This document shows positions 1 to 6,209 of a DNA stretch of 12,372 bases, one piece after another. Both the position numbers and the translations under genes were made by a program. Under the pieces are notes generated by a model. That model did not search any database and was not told where the DNA came from. It worked only from the letters and a program-made list of their open reading frames with translations. The stretch comes from an uncultured Anaerostipes sp. (GTDB lineage Bacteria > Bacillota > Clostridia > Lachnospirales > Lachnospiraceae). Location of the stretch: positions 1 through 12,372 of the forward strand of contig CAAEIR010000270.1 of NCBI GenBank assembly GCA_900756035.1, written 5' to 3'. The stretch's first letter is position 1, and every line of letters starts with the position of its first letter.

Positions 1-756
1 GCGACTGTGGTCTGTCATAGGGACACAGTGATACAGTCCACCGCCGTGTTCAAAGAGTCCCAGTGCGTCCATATATGCCGTGGGAGTCATCCCGGTCCTT
101 TCCACACACTGCTGCACTTCCGAACGAGTCTCAGAATTATGTGTATACACCGGCGCATGGTATTTCTTCGAGAGATCTGCAACCCCTTCCAGAGTTTTTC
201 TCTGATTCGTGTATTCTGCATGAAATCCTAATTCAAAACTAACCAGACTCCCCTCCTGATTCCATTTTTTATACCATTGCTCCAACTGTTCAACAGACTG
301 TGTAAAATCATTTACTGCACCTGCAATGACTGTCCGGTAACCACAATCTATGGATGCCTGTGCAATCGTATCCGGCGTAAGATACATATCACAATTAGCC
401 GTAATTCCACTGGTCAGATATTCCATAATTGCCAATTTGGATAAATCATAAATATCCTCCGGTGTAAGTCTTGCCTCATAAGGAAATACTTGTTCATTAA
501 GCCAGGAAAGTAAAGGCAGATCATCGGCATGAGATCTTAAAAAAGTCATCGCCGAATGAGTATGAGCATTTTTAAATCCGGGAAGAATCAAATTTCCCTT
601 TGCATCGATCTGACGCTTCCAGGTAATCTTTGCAGCTTCTTTTTCAGCTTCTTTTCCTACATACTTTATCTTTGCTCCATCAATCCATATTTCCCCGTCA
701 AAAGGTTCTCTGCCCTTTTCCATCGTCAATATTTTTGCATGATAAATTCGAATCAT
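1..756 (-). CDS. MtaD-like amidohydrolase (5'-methylthioadenosine/S-adenosylhomocysteine deaminase family), 3' end outside window
   Basis: The first 252 codons of a metal-dependent amidohydrolase are present and open to the left edge; no stop is seen. Visible family marks are a short N-terminal beta part (residues 1-58), the first metal motif NAHTHSAM (63-70; H65 and H67), FHAEYT (178-183; H179), THNSET (205-210; H206 and E209) and LYHC (241-244; H243). Relatives are about 430 residues long, so the C-terminal 40% with the last metal-binding Asp lies outside. The family deaminates adenosine-type nucleosides such as methylthioadenosine, S-adenosylhomocysteine or adenosine to their inosine forms in the cytoplasm. 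ATG at 756-754 is chosen because AGAGAGG (772-766) sits nine bases upstream, and the residues from this start match the family N-terminus. The gene begins six bases after the phosphorylase stop, so the two are almost certainly co-transcribed. The family is clear; the exact substrate is inferred. A guanine or cytosine deaminase relative is possible but fits the motifs less well. Confidence 0.87.
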   Translation of the reverse strand, partial: MIRIYHAKILTMEKGREPFDGEIWIDGAKIKYVGKEAEKEAAKITWKRQIDAKGNLILPGFKNAHTHSAMTFLRSHADDLPLLSWLNEQVFPYEARLTPEDIYDLSKLAIMEYLTSGITANCDMYLTPDTIAQASIDCGYRTVIAGAVNDFTQSVEQLEQWYKKWNQEGSLVSFELGFHAEYTNQRKTLEGVADLSKKYHAPVYTHNSETRSEVQQCVERTGMTPTAYMDALGLFEHGGGLYHCVPMTDHSR

Positions 757-762
757 ATATCA

Positions 763-1605
763 TTACCTCTCTGATGCTATCCAATCCCCGATCTTCAATA
801 TCGCTTCTGTTACCAGCCTTTCGAATACCGGAGCAGCCTGATCTGCCATCTCCTGTACATCCTCATGGCTCAGAGGCTGATCACAAAGGCCCGCAGCCTG
901 ATTAGAAATACAGGAAATACCGCAGATTTTCATCCCCATATGATTTGCGGCAACCGCCTCACAGGCTGTACTCATCCCTACAGCATCCGCTCCCATAGCC
1001 TTACACATCCTAATTTCTGCCGGAGATTCAAAATTAGGACCGCTTATTTGAATATAGACTCCCTTCTTTAAAGAAATCTGCTGAGCACTTGCGCAGCTCT
1101 CTAAAATCTCCTGCAAGTCTTTATCATAAATATGGCTCATATCAGGGAAACGTTCTCCCAGTTCTTCTGCATTTGGCCCGATCAGCGGCGATGGCACAAA
1201 ACTGGAAATCTGATCTGTAAGCATCATAAAATCTCCCGCCTGCATGCCGTCCTGGATTCCCCCGGCCGCATTCGTTAAAAACAGCACCTCTGCCCCCAGC
1301 ATCCTCATCAGACGAATCGGAAGAACTACATCTTCCATCGAATATCCTTCATAATAATGAACTCTTCCTTCCATAACGACTACAGGAACCTGTTCTACAT
1401 ATCCGAATAGAAAGCGCCCTTTATGTCCCGGAACCGTAGACACCGGAAAACCCTCGATTTCGCTGTAATCCACAACAGACTCCACTGTGACCTTCTTTGC
1501 ATAATCTCCAAGTCCTGATCCAAGAACCAGCGCCACTACTGGTCGAAACTCCGTTTTCTGACGTACACACTGATAACAACGCTTTAATTTTTTATAAACA
1601 TCCAT
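763..1605 (-). CDS. Purine nucleoside phosphorylase, trimeric (6-oxopurine) class
   Basis: This is a 280-residue protein of the trimeric PNP family, which splits inosine or guanosine and deoxy forms with phosphate into base and (deoxy)ribose-1-phosphate. Visible family residues are LGSGLG (28-33; S30), VPGHKGRF (58-65; H61), EGRVHYYEG (79-87; R81), TNAAGG (111-116), GPNFESPAE (189-197; E193) and SNQAAG (234-239; N235). The Glu and Asn pair is the known marker of 6-oxopurine specificity. The loop MSTACEA (211-217) differs slightly from the usual MSTxPE. The frame is open upstream to a TTG at 1632, but the Shine-Dalgarno AAGGAGGG (1624-1617) lies 11 bases before ATG 1605, so I use that start. 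No clear promoter is seen. Expression may come from read-through of the rplT terminator or from an unrecognised promoter in the hairpin region 1623-1666. The gene is followed six bases later by the MtaD-like gene. Whether the physiological substrate is inosine, guanosine or methylthioinosine cannot be told from sequence. Confidence 0.93.
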   Translation of the reverse strand: MDVYKKLKRCYQCVRQKTEFRPVVALVLGSGLGDYAKKVTVESVVDYSEIEGFPVSTVPGHKGRFLFGYVEQVPVVVMEGRVHYYEGYSMEDVVLPIRLMRMLGAEVLFLTNAAGGIQDGMQAGDFMMLTDQISSFVPSPLIGPNAEELGERFPDMSHIYDKDLQEILESCASAQQISLKKGVYIQISGPNFESPAEIRMCKAMGADAVGMSTACEAVAANHMGMKICGISCISNQAAGLCDQPLSHEDVQEMADQAAPVFERLVTEAILKIGDWIASER

Positions 1606-1622
1606 CTTATTAAATTCCCTCC

Positions 1623-1666
1623 TTTTATACAATAGGAAGTTCAGAGAACTTTCCTATGGTATAAAA
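1623..1666 (-). other. Long imperfect hairpin just upstream of the phosphorylase Shine-Dalgarno
   Basis: Bases 1623-1630 pair with 1659-1666, 1632-1636 with 1653-1657, and 1637-1641 with 1647-1651. There is one mismatch (1631/1658), one bulge (1652) and a five-base loop (1642-1646). That gives 18 pairs. In the minus-strand transcript the 5' arm begins with the U-run of the rplT terminator and the 3' arm ends in the A-run that touches the AGGAGG of the phosphorylase gene. It could be a processing or stabilising hairpin, or could modulate translation; no function is shown by sequence alone. Confidence 0.6.
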
Positions 1667-1700
1667 AAGAGAGTTATGATAACGATATATCATAACTCTC
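1661..1700 (-). terminator. Intrinsic terminator after rplT
   Basis: The arms 1669-1680 (GAGAGTTATGAT) and 1689-1700 pair perfectly over 12 bp around an eight-base loop. On the minus strand they are followed by TTTTTTAT (1668-1661). The hairpin starts 12 bases after the rplT stop codon, so it ends the infC-rpmI-rplT transcript at least in part. The stem is AT-rich, so leakage into the downstream phosphorylase gene is plausible. Confidence 0.88.
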
Positions 1701-1712
1701 AGTATTTATTTC

Positions 1713-2069
1713 TTAAGCTAACTTTTCTTTTGCCACTTCTACAAGCGCTGTAAATGCCTCAGGCTCGCTGATTGCCATTTCAGATAACATTTTTCTGTTA
1801 ACTTCAACACCTGCTAATTTTAATCCATGCATAAATTTGCTATAAGAAAGTCCGTTCATTCTTGCAGCTGCATTGATACGTGCGATCCATAACTGTCTGA
1901 ACTGACGTTTTCTCTGTTTTCTTCCTGCATAAGAACTTGTTAAAGCTCTCATAACAGACTGTTTTGCAACTCTGTACTGTTTAGATCTTGCTCCTCTATA
2001 ACCTTTTGCCAGCTTTAATACTCTATTATGTTTTTTCTTTGCGTTCATTCCGCCTTTAATTCTTGCCAT
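1713..2069 (-). CDS. rplT: 50S ribosomal protein L20
   Basis: This is a 118-residue, very basic protein of normal L20 length. It carries the family N-terminus MARIKGG, the GYRGARSKQYR region (23-33), the AGRKQRKRQFRQLWI stretch (49-63) and INAAAR (65-70). L20 binds 23S rRNA early in assembly of the large subunit and in studied bacteria also represses its own operon. AGGAGG (2086-2081) lies 11 bases before ATG 2069, and no other start is plausible. It is the last gene of the infC-rpmI-rplT operon, 28 bases after rpmI and followed by a strong hairpin terminator. The attenuator-type leader before infC fits L20 feedback control. Identity is secure from sequence and gene order. Confidence 0.98.
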   Translation of the reverse strand: MARIKGGMNAKKKHNRVLKLAKGYRGARSKQYRVAKQSVMRALTSSYAGRKQRKRQFRQLWIARINAAARMNGLSYSKFMHGLKLAGVEVNRKMLSEMAISEPEAFTALVEVAKEKLA

Positions 2070-2097
2070 CTCTTACGTTACCTCCTTAACAATCAAT

Positions 2098-2295
2098 TTA
2101 CAGATATGGTAAAATCTTCTTCATATTCTTTTCGTTTGTTGCATCTGTCATTGCAGATTTTCTTAAATTTCTCTTTCTCTTTGGAGATTTCTTTGTTAAG
2201 ATATGGCTTTTATATGCCTTATTTCTTTTTAACTTTCCAGTTCCTGTTTTTTTGAATCTCTTTGCGGCTGCTCTACATGTCTTCATTTTTGGCAT
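2098..2295 (-). CDS. rpmI: 50S ribosomal protein L35
   Basis: This is a 65-residue, Lys/Arg-rich protein with the L35 signature: MPKMKT at the start, AAAKRFKKTGTGKLKR (9-24) and a short hydrophobic tail ending in LPYL. L35 is a small structural component of the 50S subunit. AGGAGG (2309-2304) precedes ATG 2295 by eight bases. It sits between infC and rplT, the usual order of this operon, with a 58-base gap from infC. No terminator or promoter is visible in that gap, so it should be made from the infC transcript. Confidence 0.98.
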   Translation of the reverse strand: MPKMKTCRAAAKRFKKTGTGKLKRNKAYKSHILTKKSPKRKRNLRKSAMTDATNEKNMKKILPYL

Positions 2296-2353
2296 GGTAA
2301 TTTCCTCCTTAATCGTTCTTGTATCTACTCATATTTGAATATCTGCTTCACTC

Positions 2354-2860
2354 CTAATTCTTTGGAGCTAAAAACATCGTCATGCTTCTTCCTTCAAACT
2401 TAGGCTTCTTATCAACGGTGGCAACATCTTCCAGTGCTTTGGCAAAATCGTCCAAAATTCCTTTACTGGAATTTACGTGCGCAAGCTCTCTTCCGCGGAA
2501 ACGTAATGTTACTTTCACACGTGCTCCTTTTGCCAGGAATTTCTTTGCATGATTAATCTTTGTATTCAAGTCATTCGTGTCAATATTCGGTGACATACGA
2601 ACTTCCTTGATATCGATGACCTTCTGCTTCTTCTTCGCCTGCTTTTCTTTTCGTGTCTGCTCATATTTATACTTTCCGTAGTCAATAATTTTGCAAACCG
2701 GTGGTTTTGCTTTCGGAGAAATCTTCACCAGATCCATTCCTGCTTCGTCTGCCAGTTTCTGCGCATCCCTTGCGGACATAATTCCAAGCTGTTCGCCATC
2801 ATTTGCGATCAGACGTACTTCCTTATCTCTGATCTGTCCGTTAATCATTAAATCGCTAAT
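2354..2860 (-). CDS. infC: Translation initiation factor IF-3, apparent AUU start
   Basis: IF-3 binds the 30S subunit, discriminates the initiator tRNA and start codon, and blocks premature 50S joining. Counted from ATG 2848 the protein shows the N-domain (MINGQIRDKEVRLI, residues 1-14), a linker with KPPVCKIIDYGKYKYEQ (48-64) and a Lys-rich helix, and a C-domain with KEVRMSP, VKVTLRFRGRE and the ending MFLAPKN. ATG 2848 is a poor start: GGAGG (2872-2868) lies 19 bases upstream of it. In frame before it are ATT ATT AGC GAT TTA. The ATT at 2860-2858 stands seven bases after GGAGG, and starting there adds residues before MIN that many IF-3 proteins also have. I therefore call an AUU start, giving 168 residues. 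AUU starts on infC are well known and allow IF-3 to repress its own synthesis. ATT 2863 is the alternative but is only four bases from GGAGG. Confidence 0.95.
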   Translation of the reverse strand: MSDLMINGQIRDKEVRLIANDGEQLGIMSARDAQKLADEAGMDLVKISPKAKPPVCKIIDYGKYKYEQTRKEKQAKKKQKVIDIKEVRMSPNIDTNDLNTKINHAKKFLAKGARVKVTLRFRGRELAHVNSSKGILDDFAKALEDVATVDKKPKFEGRSMTMFLAPKN

Positions 2861-3035
2861 AATTACACCTCCATGATTAAAAAAAGTGGATAGTTATAAG
2901 ACTATCCACAATAAATTCAAGCATGATCAAGATACATCATATTCTTAAATATTAACCCAAGTCACTTCCAATACTCTTATGTGCTAAGGTGAGAGTGGAT
3001 ACTCTTCTTTGTTGTTTTGGTTACTCTGCATAACC
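2861..3035 (-). promoter_or_regulatory. infC 5' leader, L20-leader-like attenuation region
   Basis: The predicted transcript starts near 3035 and runs about 175 nt to the infC start. It opens with a small hairpin (GGTTA 3035-3031 with TAACC 3023-3019), then AGAGT-ATCC-ACTCT (3006-2993), and ends with the attenuator (2909-2879) and the Shine-Dalgarno GGAGG. The segment TATCCAC at 3001-2995 is complementary to GTGGATA at 2909-2903, the 5' arm of the attenuator. Pairing of these seven bases would prevent terminator formation. Known L20 leaders of Firmicutes work this way, with L20 binding favouring termination; the assignment here is by position and architecture, not by a covariance search. Confidence 0.75.
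2879..2909 (-). terminator. Attenuator (intrinsic terminator) in the infC leader
   Basis: Arms 2886-2894 and 2901-2909 form a perfect 9-bp stem (GTGGATAGT on the transcript 5' side) with a six-base loop. On the minus strand they are followed by seven T (2885-2879). It stands between the infC promoter and the infC ribosome binding site, with no gene in front of it, so it must act as a regulated attenuator rather than an end-of-gene terminator. Confidence 0.87.
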
Positions 3036-3041
3036 TTGATT

Positions 3042-3071
3042 ATCATACCATGTATCTGTTTATCTTGTCAA
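3042..3071 (-). promoter_or_regulatory. Sigma-A type promoter of the infC-rpmI-rplT operon
   Basis: The -35 box TTGACA (3071-3066) is a perfect consensus. It is followed after 18 bases by TATGAT (3047-3042), which is preceded by TGG, an extended -10. The predicted start is near 3035. The -35 box lies only 18 bases beyond the stop codon of the large surface-protein gene, and no terminator is visible between them. Confidence 0.85.
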
Positions 3072-3089
3072 GTATTTTTCACCTTTTGT

Positions 3090-5747
3090 TTAATATTTCT
3101 TCGCCTTTATGGTCGTATAAACACGTTTTCCGTTTTTGATCTTATACCCTCTTAAACGGAATTTATAGCTTGTTCCGGTTTTTGCTTTTCTATTTGTATA
3201 AGTGATAGTGCCGCCTTTAGTTGTGGTTTTTACTTTCTTATACCCTTTCTTTTCGGATTTCAGATATAATACATATCCTTTGTAGCCTGTTACGTTTTTA
3301 TACGTTACCTTGATTGTTTTTCCCTGATTCTTTCCGGATGCCCGATAAGCTTTCCAGTATTTTCGTACCTTCTTCTTGCCTTTCTTCACATTGCGGTAAG
3401 CCTTTACTTTAAATTTATAAGGCTTTCCGGATTTTACATAAACCGTTGCAGATTTTTTCTTACCGACTGTTTTGATCTTCTTATATTTGCCATCTCCTGC
3501 TTTTGCATAGATTACAAATCCATCGGCACTCTTCTTTCTCCACCAAGAAACTTTGATTTTTCTGGTAGAAGAATAACGATATATCGGCTTTTTCACCGGA
3601 GTTGGCTTCGCTTCCGTGGTGGTTTTCGCATCGGCATATACCAACGCATAGGTTGAGAACTTATCTGTCTCAAATGTTACAATTCCTTTTTCATATTTGC
3701 TTGTCAGTGTTTCCGCTCTTCCATTGTGTACTCGTACTACACTAAAGGTTCTTCCATCTTTCTGTAAATCTTTTGGAACTGCAATCTGGAATTCAATCGG
3801 TTTTGTAAGCCGGGTGAGGTTTCCGATCTCTGTGTCATCCACTTTCAAAACAACCGATAAATTCAAATAAGAAGCTATCTTCTTGTCCTTTGAAATTTCT
3901 GCAATCTTTTGCACATCATCTTTCGGAACATTCGCCTGCGCTACCTTCTCTGCAACAACTTCCGAATGAATGGATTTGTTTTCTTCCAAGGCCTTTTCAA
4001 TCTTCTGAACCATCTCTTTGTCAAGATCGGCAACATCACTTCCTTCTGTCACTTTAGCAACAATATCTTCCACCTGTGCTTTTACTGTATCTGCTGCGCC
4101 CTGATTTGCGCCAATTTCCACTTGATCTGCAGGTTTAGACAGGTCAATGGACGGAAGTTCCGGTTCCGTGATTTCATATCCCGTAATTTTTACCGGAGCA
4201 ATTTCTTCTCCCTTTTGTGCAAATGCGGTCTGACCACCGGCTACGACTTTCGTGTCTTTCGCTATCCAGCTCCAACCATCTGCTAAGGAAACATTTCCTA
4301 AGACTGTACCTTCTTTTGCAACTACAGATTCCGTCTTTGGTAATTCAAATGTCTCTCCTGTTTGCTGTTTCAGTTTATTTATCAAACCACCATTTTTGTC
4401 ATATGCAAACACCTCTAAACCTGATTCTCTGGTAGTATTGGAAGGTGTTGATCCTGCATCTTTTCCATTAAATGTATAATCAATATTTTCTCTTTCCGGA
4501 TTCAATGCGTAATAAGTCTTTCCATCCACAGTAACCGTTCTGGTACTTCCATTTAATCCCGTTGTACCAAAGATTCCGGTATCAGAATCATGGAATTTCA
4601 CTTTTCCAAGAGTTGAATAATAAGTATTAACCCCGCTTACTTTTTCAATTTTCTCTACTACAGAATGCTTCTGTGTACCATTATACACTCCATGATCAAA
4701 CGTAGAACTATACACTTCGGAAACCACAAGAAAATATGCAACATCCTCGCTGAAAGAAGCATCGTCCACTGAAATCTTCAGCTGTTTGTCATGATTCAGG
4801 TGTGCCGTACACCCCTTCATTTCCTCCGCTTTTTTCATATTGCCATACCCGGTCACACCGCTTTTCAACTGAGTCTCTAATGTATCGTAGTTCTTACCAT
4901 TATAAGAAACTCCACATAGTAAATGCGGTATTGAATCCGTCGAAAGAATCTGTGCTTCAGATAAATCCAGATCTGTTACTTCTACAGATGATGTCTTACT
5001 AATACTATCATAACCGTTCACGTTCTTCACATGCTGCAGTCCGTAATCACTGCTCGCAGATGCAGAACCGTTTCCAAATAAAATTCCAATATCTTTTCCT
5101 CGATAGGTTCCTTTGATCTTACAGTTATTAAATTTATAAGCACTATTTCTGCATGGCTCATATCCAATCAGCAAGCCATGGTATGTGGAACTGTCCATGG
5201 TAAGATCCAATGTGACGTTGCTCATTGTTGTATTGCCGGCAGGATACACAAGCACCGGAGACTCATTATTGGTGCCGGATTCCCATTGTAAATTTCCCGT
5301 GACCATAATACCTGTATACTTATGGTCTGTTCCTCCCTGATCATAAGCAATTCTCGCATAGCCATTGTCAATATTGAATGTGAAGTTCTTTAGTTCTCCC
5401 CCATAAAACTTCTCAATTAAGTTACATCCCTTGGCTGCGTTGGAAATCACATACCCGTTTCCATCCAATTCCCCTTTAAATTTCTGAATATAACACCGAT
5501 AATCGCTTCCTTCCATTAAAGTCCCCTGAGATAAATCAATATTATTTTCCAGCTGCGCATAGATGTATTGATCTTTTTGATTCAAGACACTGAGTCCTGC
5601 CGCACTGGAAATCTTGTACGGATTTTCCTTGGTACCACTGCCGGTGACTCCGCTTTGCGCAGCCATCGCAGGCACTTGATACGACAGGACCATCACAACT
5701 GCCAACCCCAATGCAAGAATACGCTTCCAGACTTTCTTCATTTTCAT
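3090..5747 (-). CDS. Large secreted surface protein with beta-helix-like N-terminus and two basic Fn3-like C-terminal repeats, function unknown
   Basis: ATG 5747 gives 885 residues; AGGAGG (5758-5753) is five bases upstream. A GTG at 5750 is too close to that site, and ATG 5741 is the alternative. Residue numbers here count from GTG 5750. The signal peptide has KMKKVWKR, a hydrophobic core (11-23) and an AMA-A site near 30. Residues 38-105 (GSGTKENPYKIS, ENNIDLS, FKGELDGNGYVISN) match the start of clostridial beta-helix or GLUG-type surface proteins. Residues 105-430 are novel to me. Residues 480-512 (GNVSLADGWSWI, VVAGGQTAFA) resemble small Ig-like repeats. Residues 545-630 look helical and rich in charged residues. 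Residues 631-706 end in DKFSTYALVYAD, a module common in such proteins. After a TTEAKPTPVKKP linker, residues 730-804 and 812-886 are tandem Fn3-like repeats rich in Lys and Tyr. There is no LPXTG motif, C-terminal membrane anchor or catalytic motif that I recognise. It has its own promoter and may be monocistronic. An adhesin or matrix role is only a guess. Confidence 0.85.
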   Translation of the reverse strand: MKMKKVWKRILALGLAVVMVLSYQVPAMAAQSGVTGSGTKENPYKISSAAGLSVLNQKDQYIYAQLENNIDLSQGTLMEGSDYRCYIQKFKGELDGNGYVISNAAKGCNLIEKFYGGELKNFTFNIDNGYARIAYDQGGTDHKYTGIMVTGNLQWESGTNNESPVLVYPAGNTTMSNVTLDLTMDSSTYHGLLIGYEPCRNSAYKFNNCKIKGTYRGKDIGILFGNGSASASSDYGLQHVKNVNGYDSISKTSSVEVTDLDLSEAQILSTDSIPHLLCGVSYNGKNYDTLETQLKSGVTGYGNMKKAEEMKGCTAHLNHDKQLKISVDDASFSEDVAYFLVVSEVYSSTFDHGVYNGTQKHSVVEKIEKVSGVNTYYSTLGKVKFHDSDTGIFGTTGLNGSTRTVTVDGKTYYALNPERENIDYTFNGKDAGSTPSNTTRESGLEVFAYDKNGGLINKLKQQTGETFELPKTESVVAKEGTVLGNVSLADGWSWIAKDTKVVAGGQTAFAQKGEEIAPVKITGYEITEPELPSIDLSKPADQVEIGANQGAADTVKAQVEDIVAKVTEGSDVADLDKEMVQKIEKALEENKSIHSEVVAEKVAQANVPKDDVQKIAEISKDKKIASYLNLSVVLKVDDTEIGNLTRLTKPIEFQIAVPKDLQKDGRTFSVVRVHNGRAETLTSKYEKGIVTFETDKFSTYALVYADAKTTTEAKPTPVKKPIYRYSSTRKIKVSWWRKKSADGFVIYAKAGDGKYKKIKTVGKKKSATVYVKSGKPYKFKVKAYRNVKKGKKKVRKYWKAYRASGKNQGKTIKVTYKNVTGYKGYVLYLKSEKKGYKKVKTTTKGGTITYTNRKAKTGTSYKFRLRGYKIKNGKRVYTTIKAKKY

Positions 5748-5800
5748 CACGTCCTCCTTAATTTCTTTATTTTATAATCCCATGTTTCATTATACTTTTG

Positions 5801-5829
5801 ATTATACTCTTAATTATGTTCGTAATCAA
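5801..5829 (-). promoter_or_regulatory. Promoter of the large surface-protein gene
   Basis: TTGATT (5829-5824) and a perfect TATAAT (5806-5801) are separated by 17 bases on the minus strand. A second TATAAT-like sequence follows shortly downstream (5792-5787), so start-site choice may be mixed. The predicted start is about 45 bases before the Shine-Dalgarno. The -35 box falls inside the decayed transposase frame described at 5816-6000. Confidence 0.8.
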
Positions 5830-6000
5830 CTTCTGTTTTACCTAGGTTTCCGCAGTCTTTACGATTGTCCGTCTGCTTTCCCTATTTAGGTACTTCTTCT
5901 TGCCTCTGTTCTCCTTCAGCATCCGATCATACCGTTCCAGAAATTCTTTTGTAACCTTGCCTCCGATCTGACAAACCCATTCAAAAATATTTTTCTCTAA
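5816..6000 (-). pseudogene. Decayed fragment of an ISLre2-family (UPF0236) transposase
   Basis: Read from 6000 downward, 52 codons up to a TAG at 5844-5842 give LEKNIFEWVCQI, then VTKEFLERYDRML, KKKY and SRRTIVKT. This pattern matches the N-terminal region of ISLre2 transposases, where the family continues with a G-E-V-x-Y motif. Here a TAG and a frame change intervene, and EVDYEH follows in another frame (5833-5816). The frame is also closed upstream by TAA at 6003-6001. The piece is under 65 residues against a normal length of about 450-500, so it is a dead relic. No inverted repeats or target duplications could be identified. The assignment rests on remembered family sequence. Confidence 0.68.
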
Positions 6001-6061
6001 TTATTTTTTCCAATGATACTTATACTCTAACTTTTCGTTTTTACATATATTTCTGTTAACC

Positions 6062-6093
6062 AAAAAACTGCCACCAGTTTTATCTAGTGGCAG
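6062..6093 (-). terminator. Intrinsic terminator after prfC
   Basis: Arms 6068-6077 and 6084-6093 pair over 10 positions with one mismatch around a six-base loop (CTGCCAC...GTGGCAG core). On the minus strand they are followed directly by TTTTTT (6067-6062). The hairpin lies about 116 bases after the prfC stop, a rather long 3' tail. Confidence 0.8.
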
Positions 6094-6209
6094 AAATATC
6101 TTTTCATTTTTTGATTGTCTGACTGACGGAAAACAATTCACCGCTGCGCTTTTTAACTGCTTCTCCAAACCCTTAGAAGCACTTGATTTTTAATTTTCCG
6201 AAATTTCCA

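Larger units (their letters stand above)
5748..6209. other. 462-bp intergenic region between prfC and the surface-protein gene
   Basis: The gap contains, from left to right, the surface-gene ribosome binding site and promoter, the ISLre2 relic, and the prfC terminator at 6062-6093. A minus-strand frame without start codon (about 6186 down to 6003) remains open across the terminator, but I recognise nothing in its translation. A 6-bp stem at 6159-6180 (GCTTCT/AGAAGC) lacks a clean T-run. I see no intact gene here; the region looks like the scar of one or more insertions. Confidence 0.7.

Noticed and set aside
7..231. Plus-strand open frame opposite the amidohydrolase
   Set aside because: It is a shadow of the minus-strand MtaD-like gene, whose translation carries conserved metal-binding motifs through the same bases.
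1606..1632. Nine extra N-terminal codons of the phosphorylase from a TTG at 1632
   Set aside because: The Shine-Dalgarno AAGGAGGG lies inside that extension and is correctly spaced for ATG 1605. The extra codons are untranslated leader.
2913..2930. Repeated TCAAG/TTGATCA words in the infC leader as a regulatory repeat
   Set aside because: They are short words in AT-rich DNA with no regular spacing and no partner sites elsewhere in the window.
6159..6180. GCTTCT/AGAAGC 6-bp inverted repeat as a second prfC terminator
   Set aside because: The loop is ten bases and no clean T-run follows on the minus strand. The hairpin at 6062-6093 is a much better terminator.
6003..6186. Minus-strand open frame of about 60 codons between prfC and the transposase relic
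   Set aside because: It has no ATG, GTG or TTG start with a ribosome binding site, crosses the prfC terminator, and its translation (with pieces such as KGLEKQLKSAAV) matches nothing I recognise. It may be relic DNA but cannot be called a gene.
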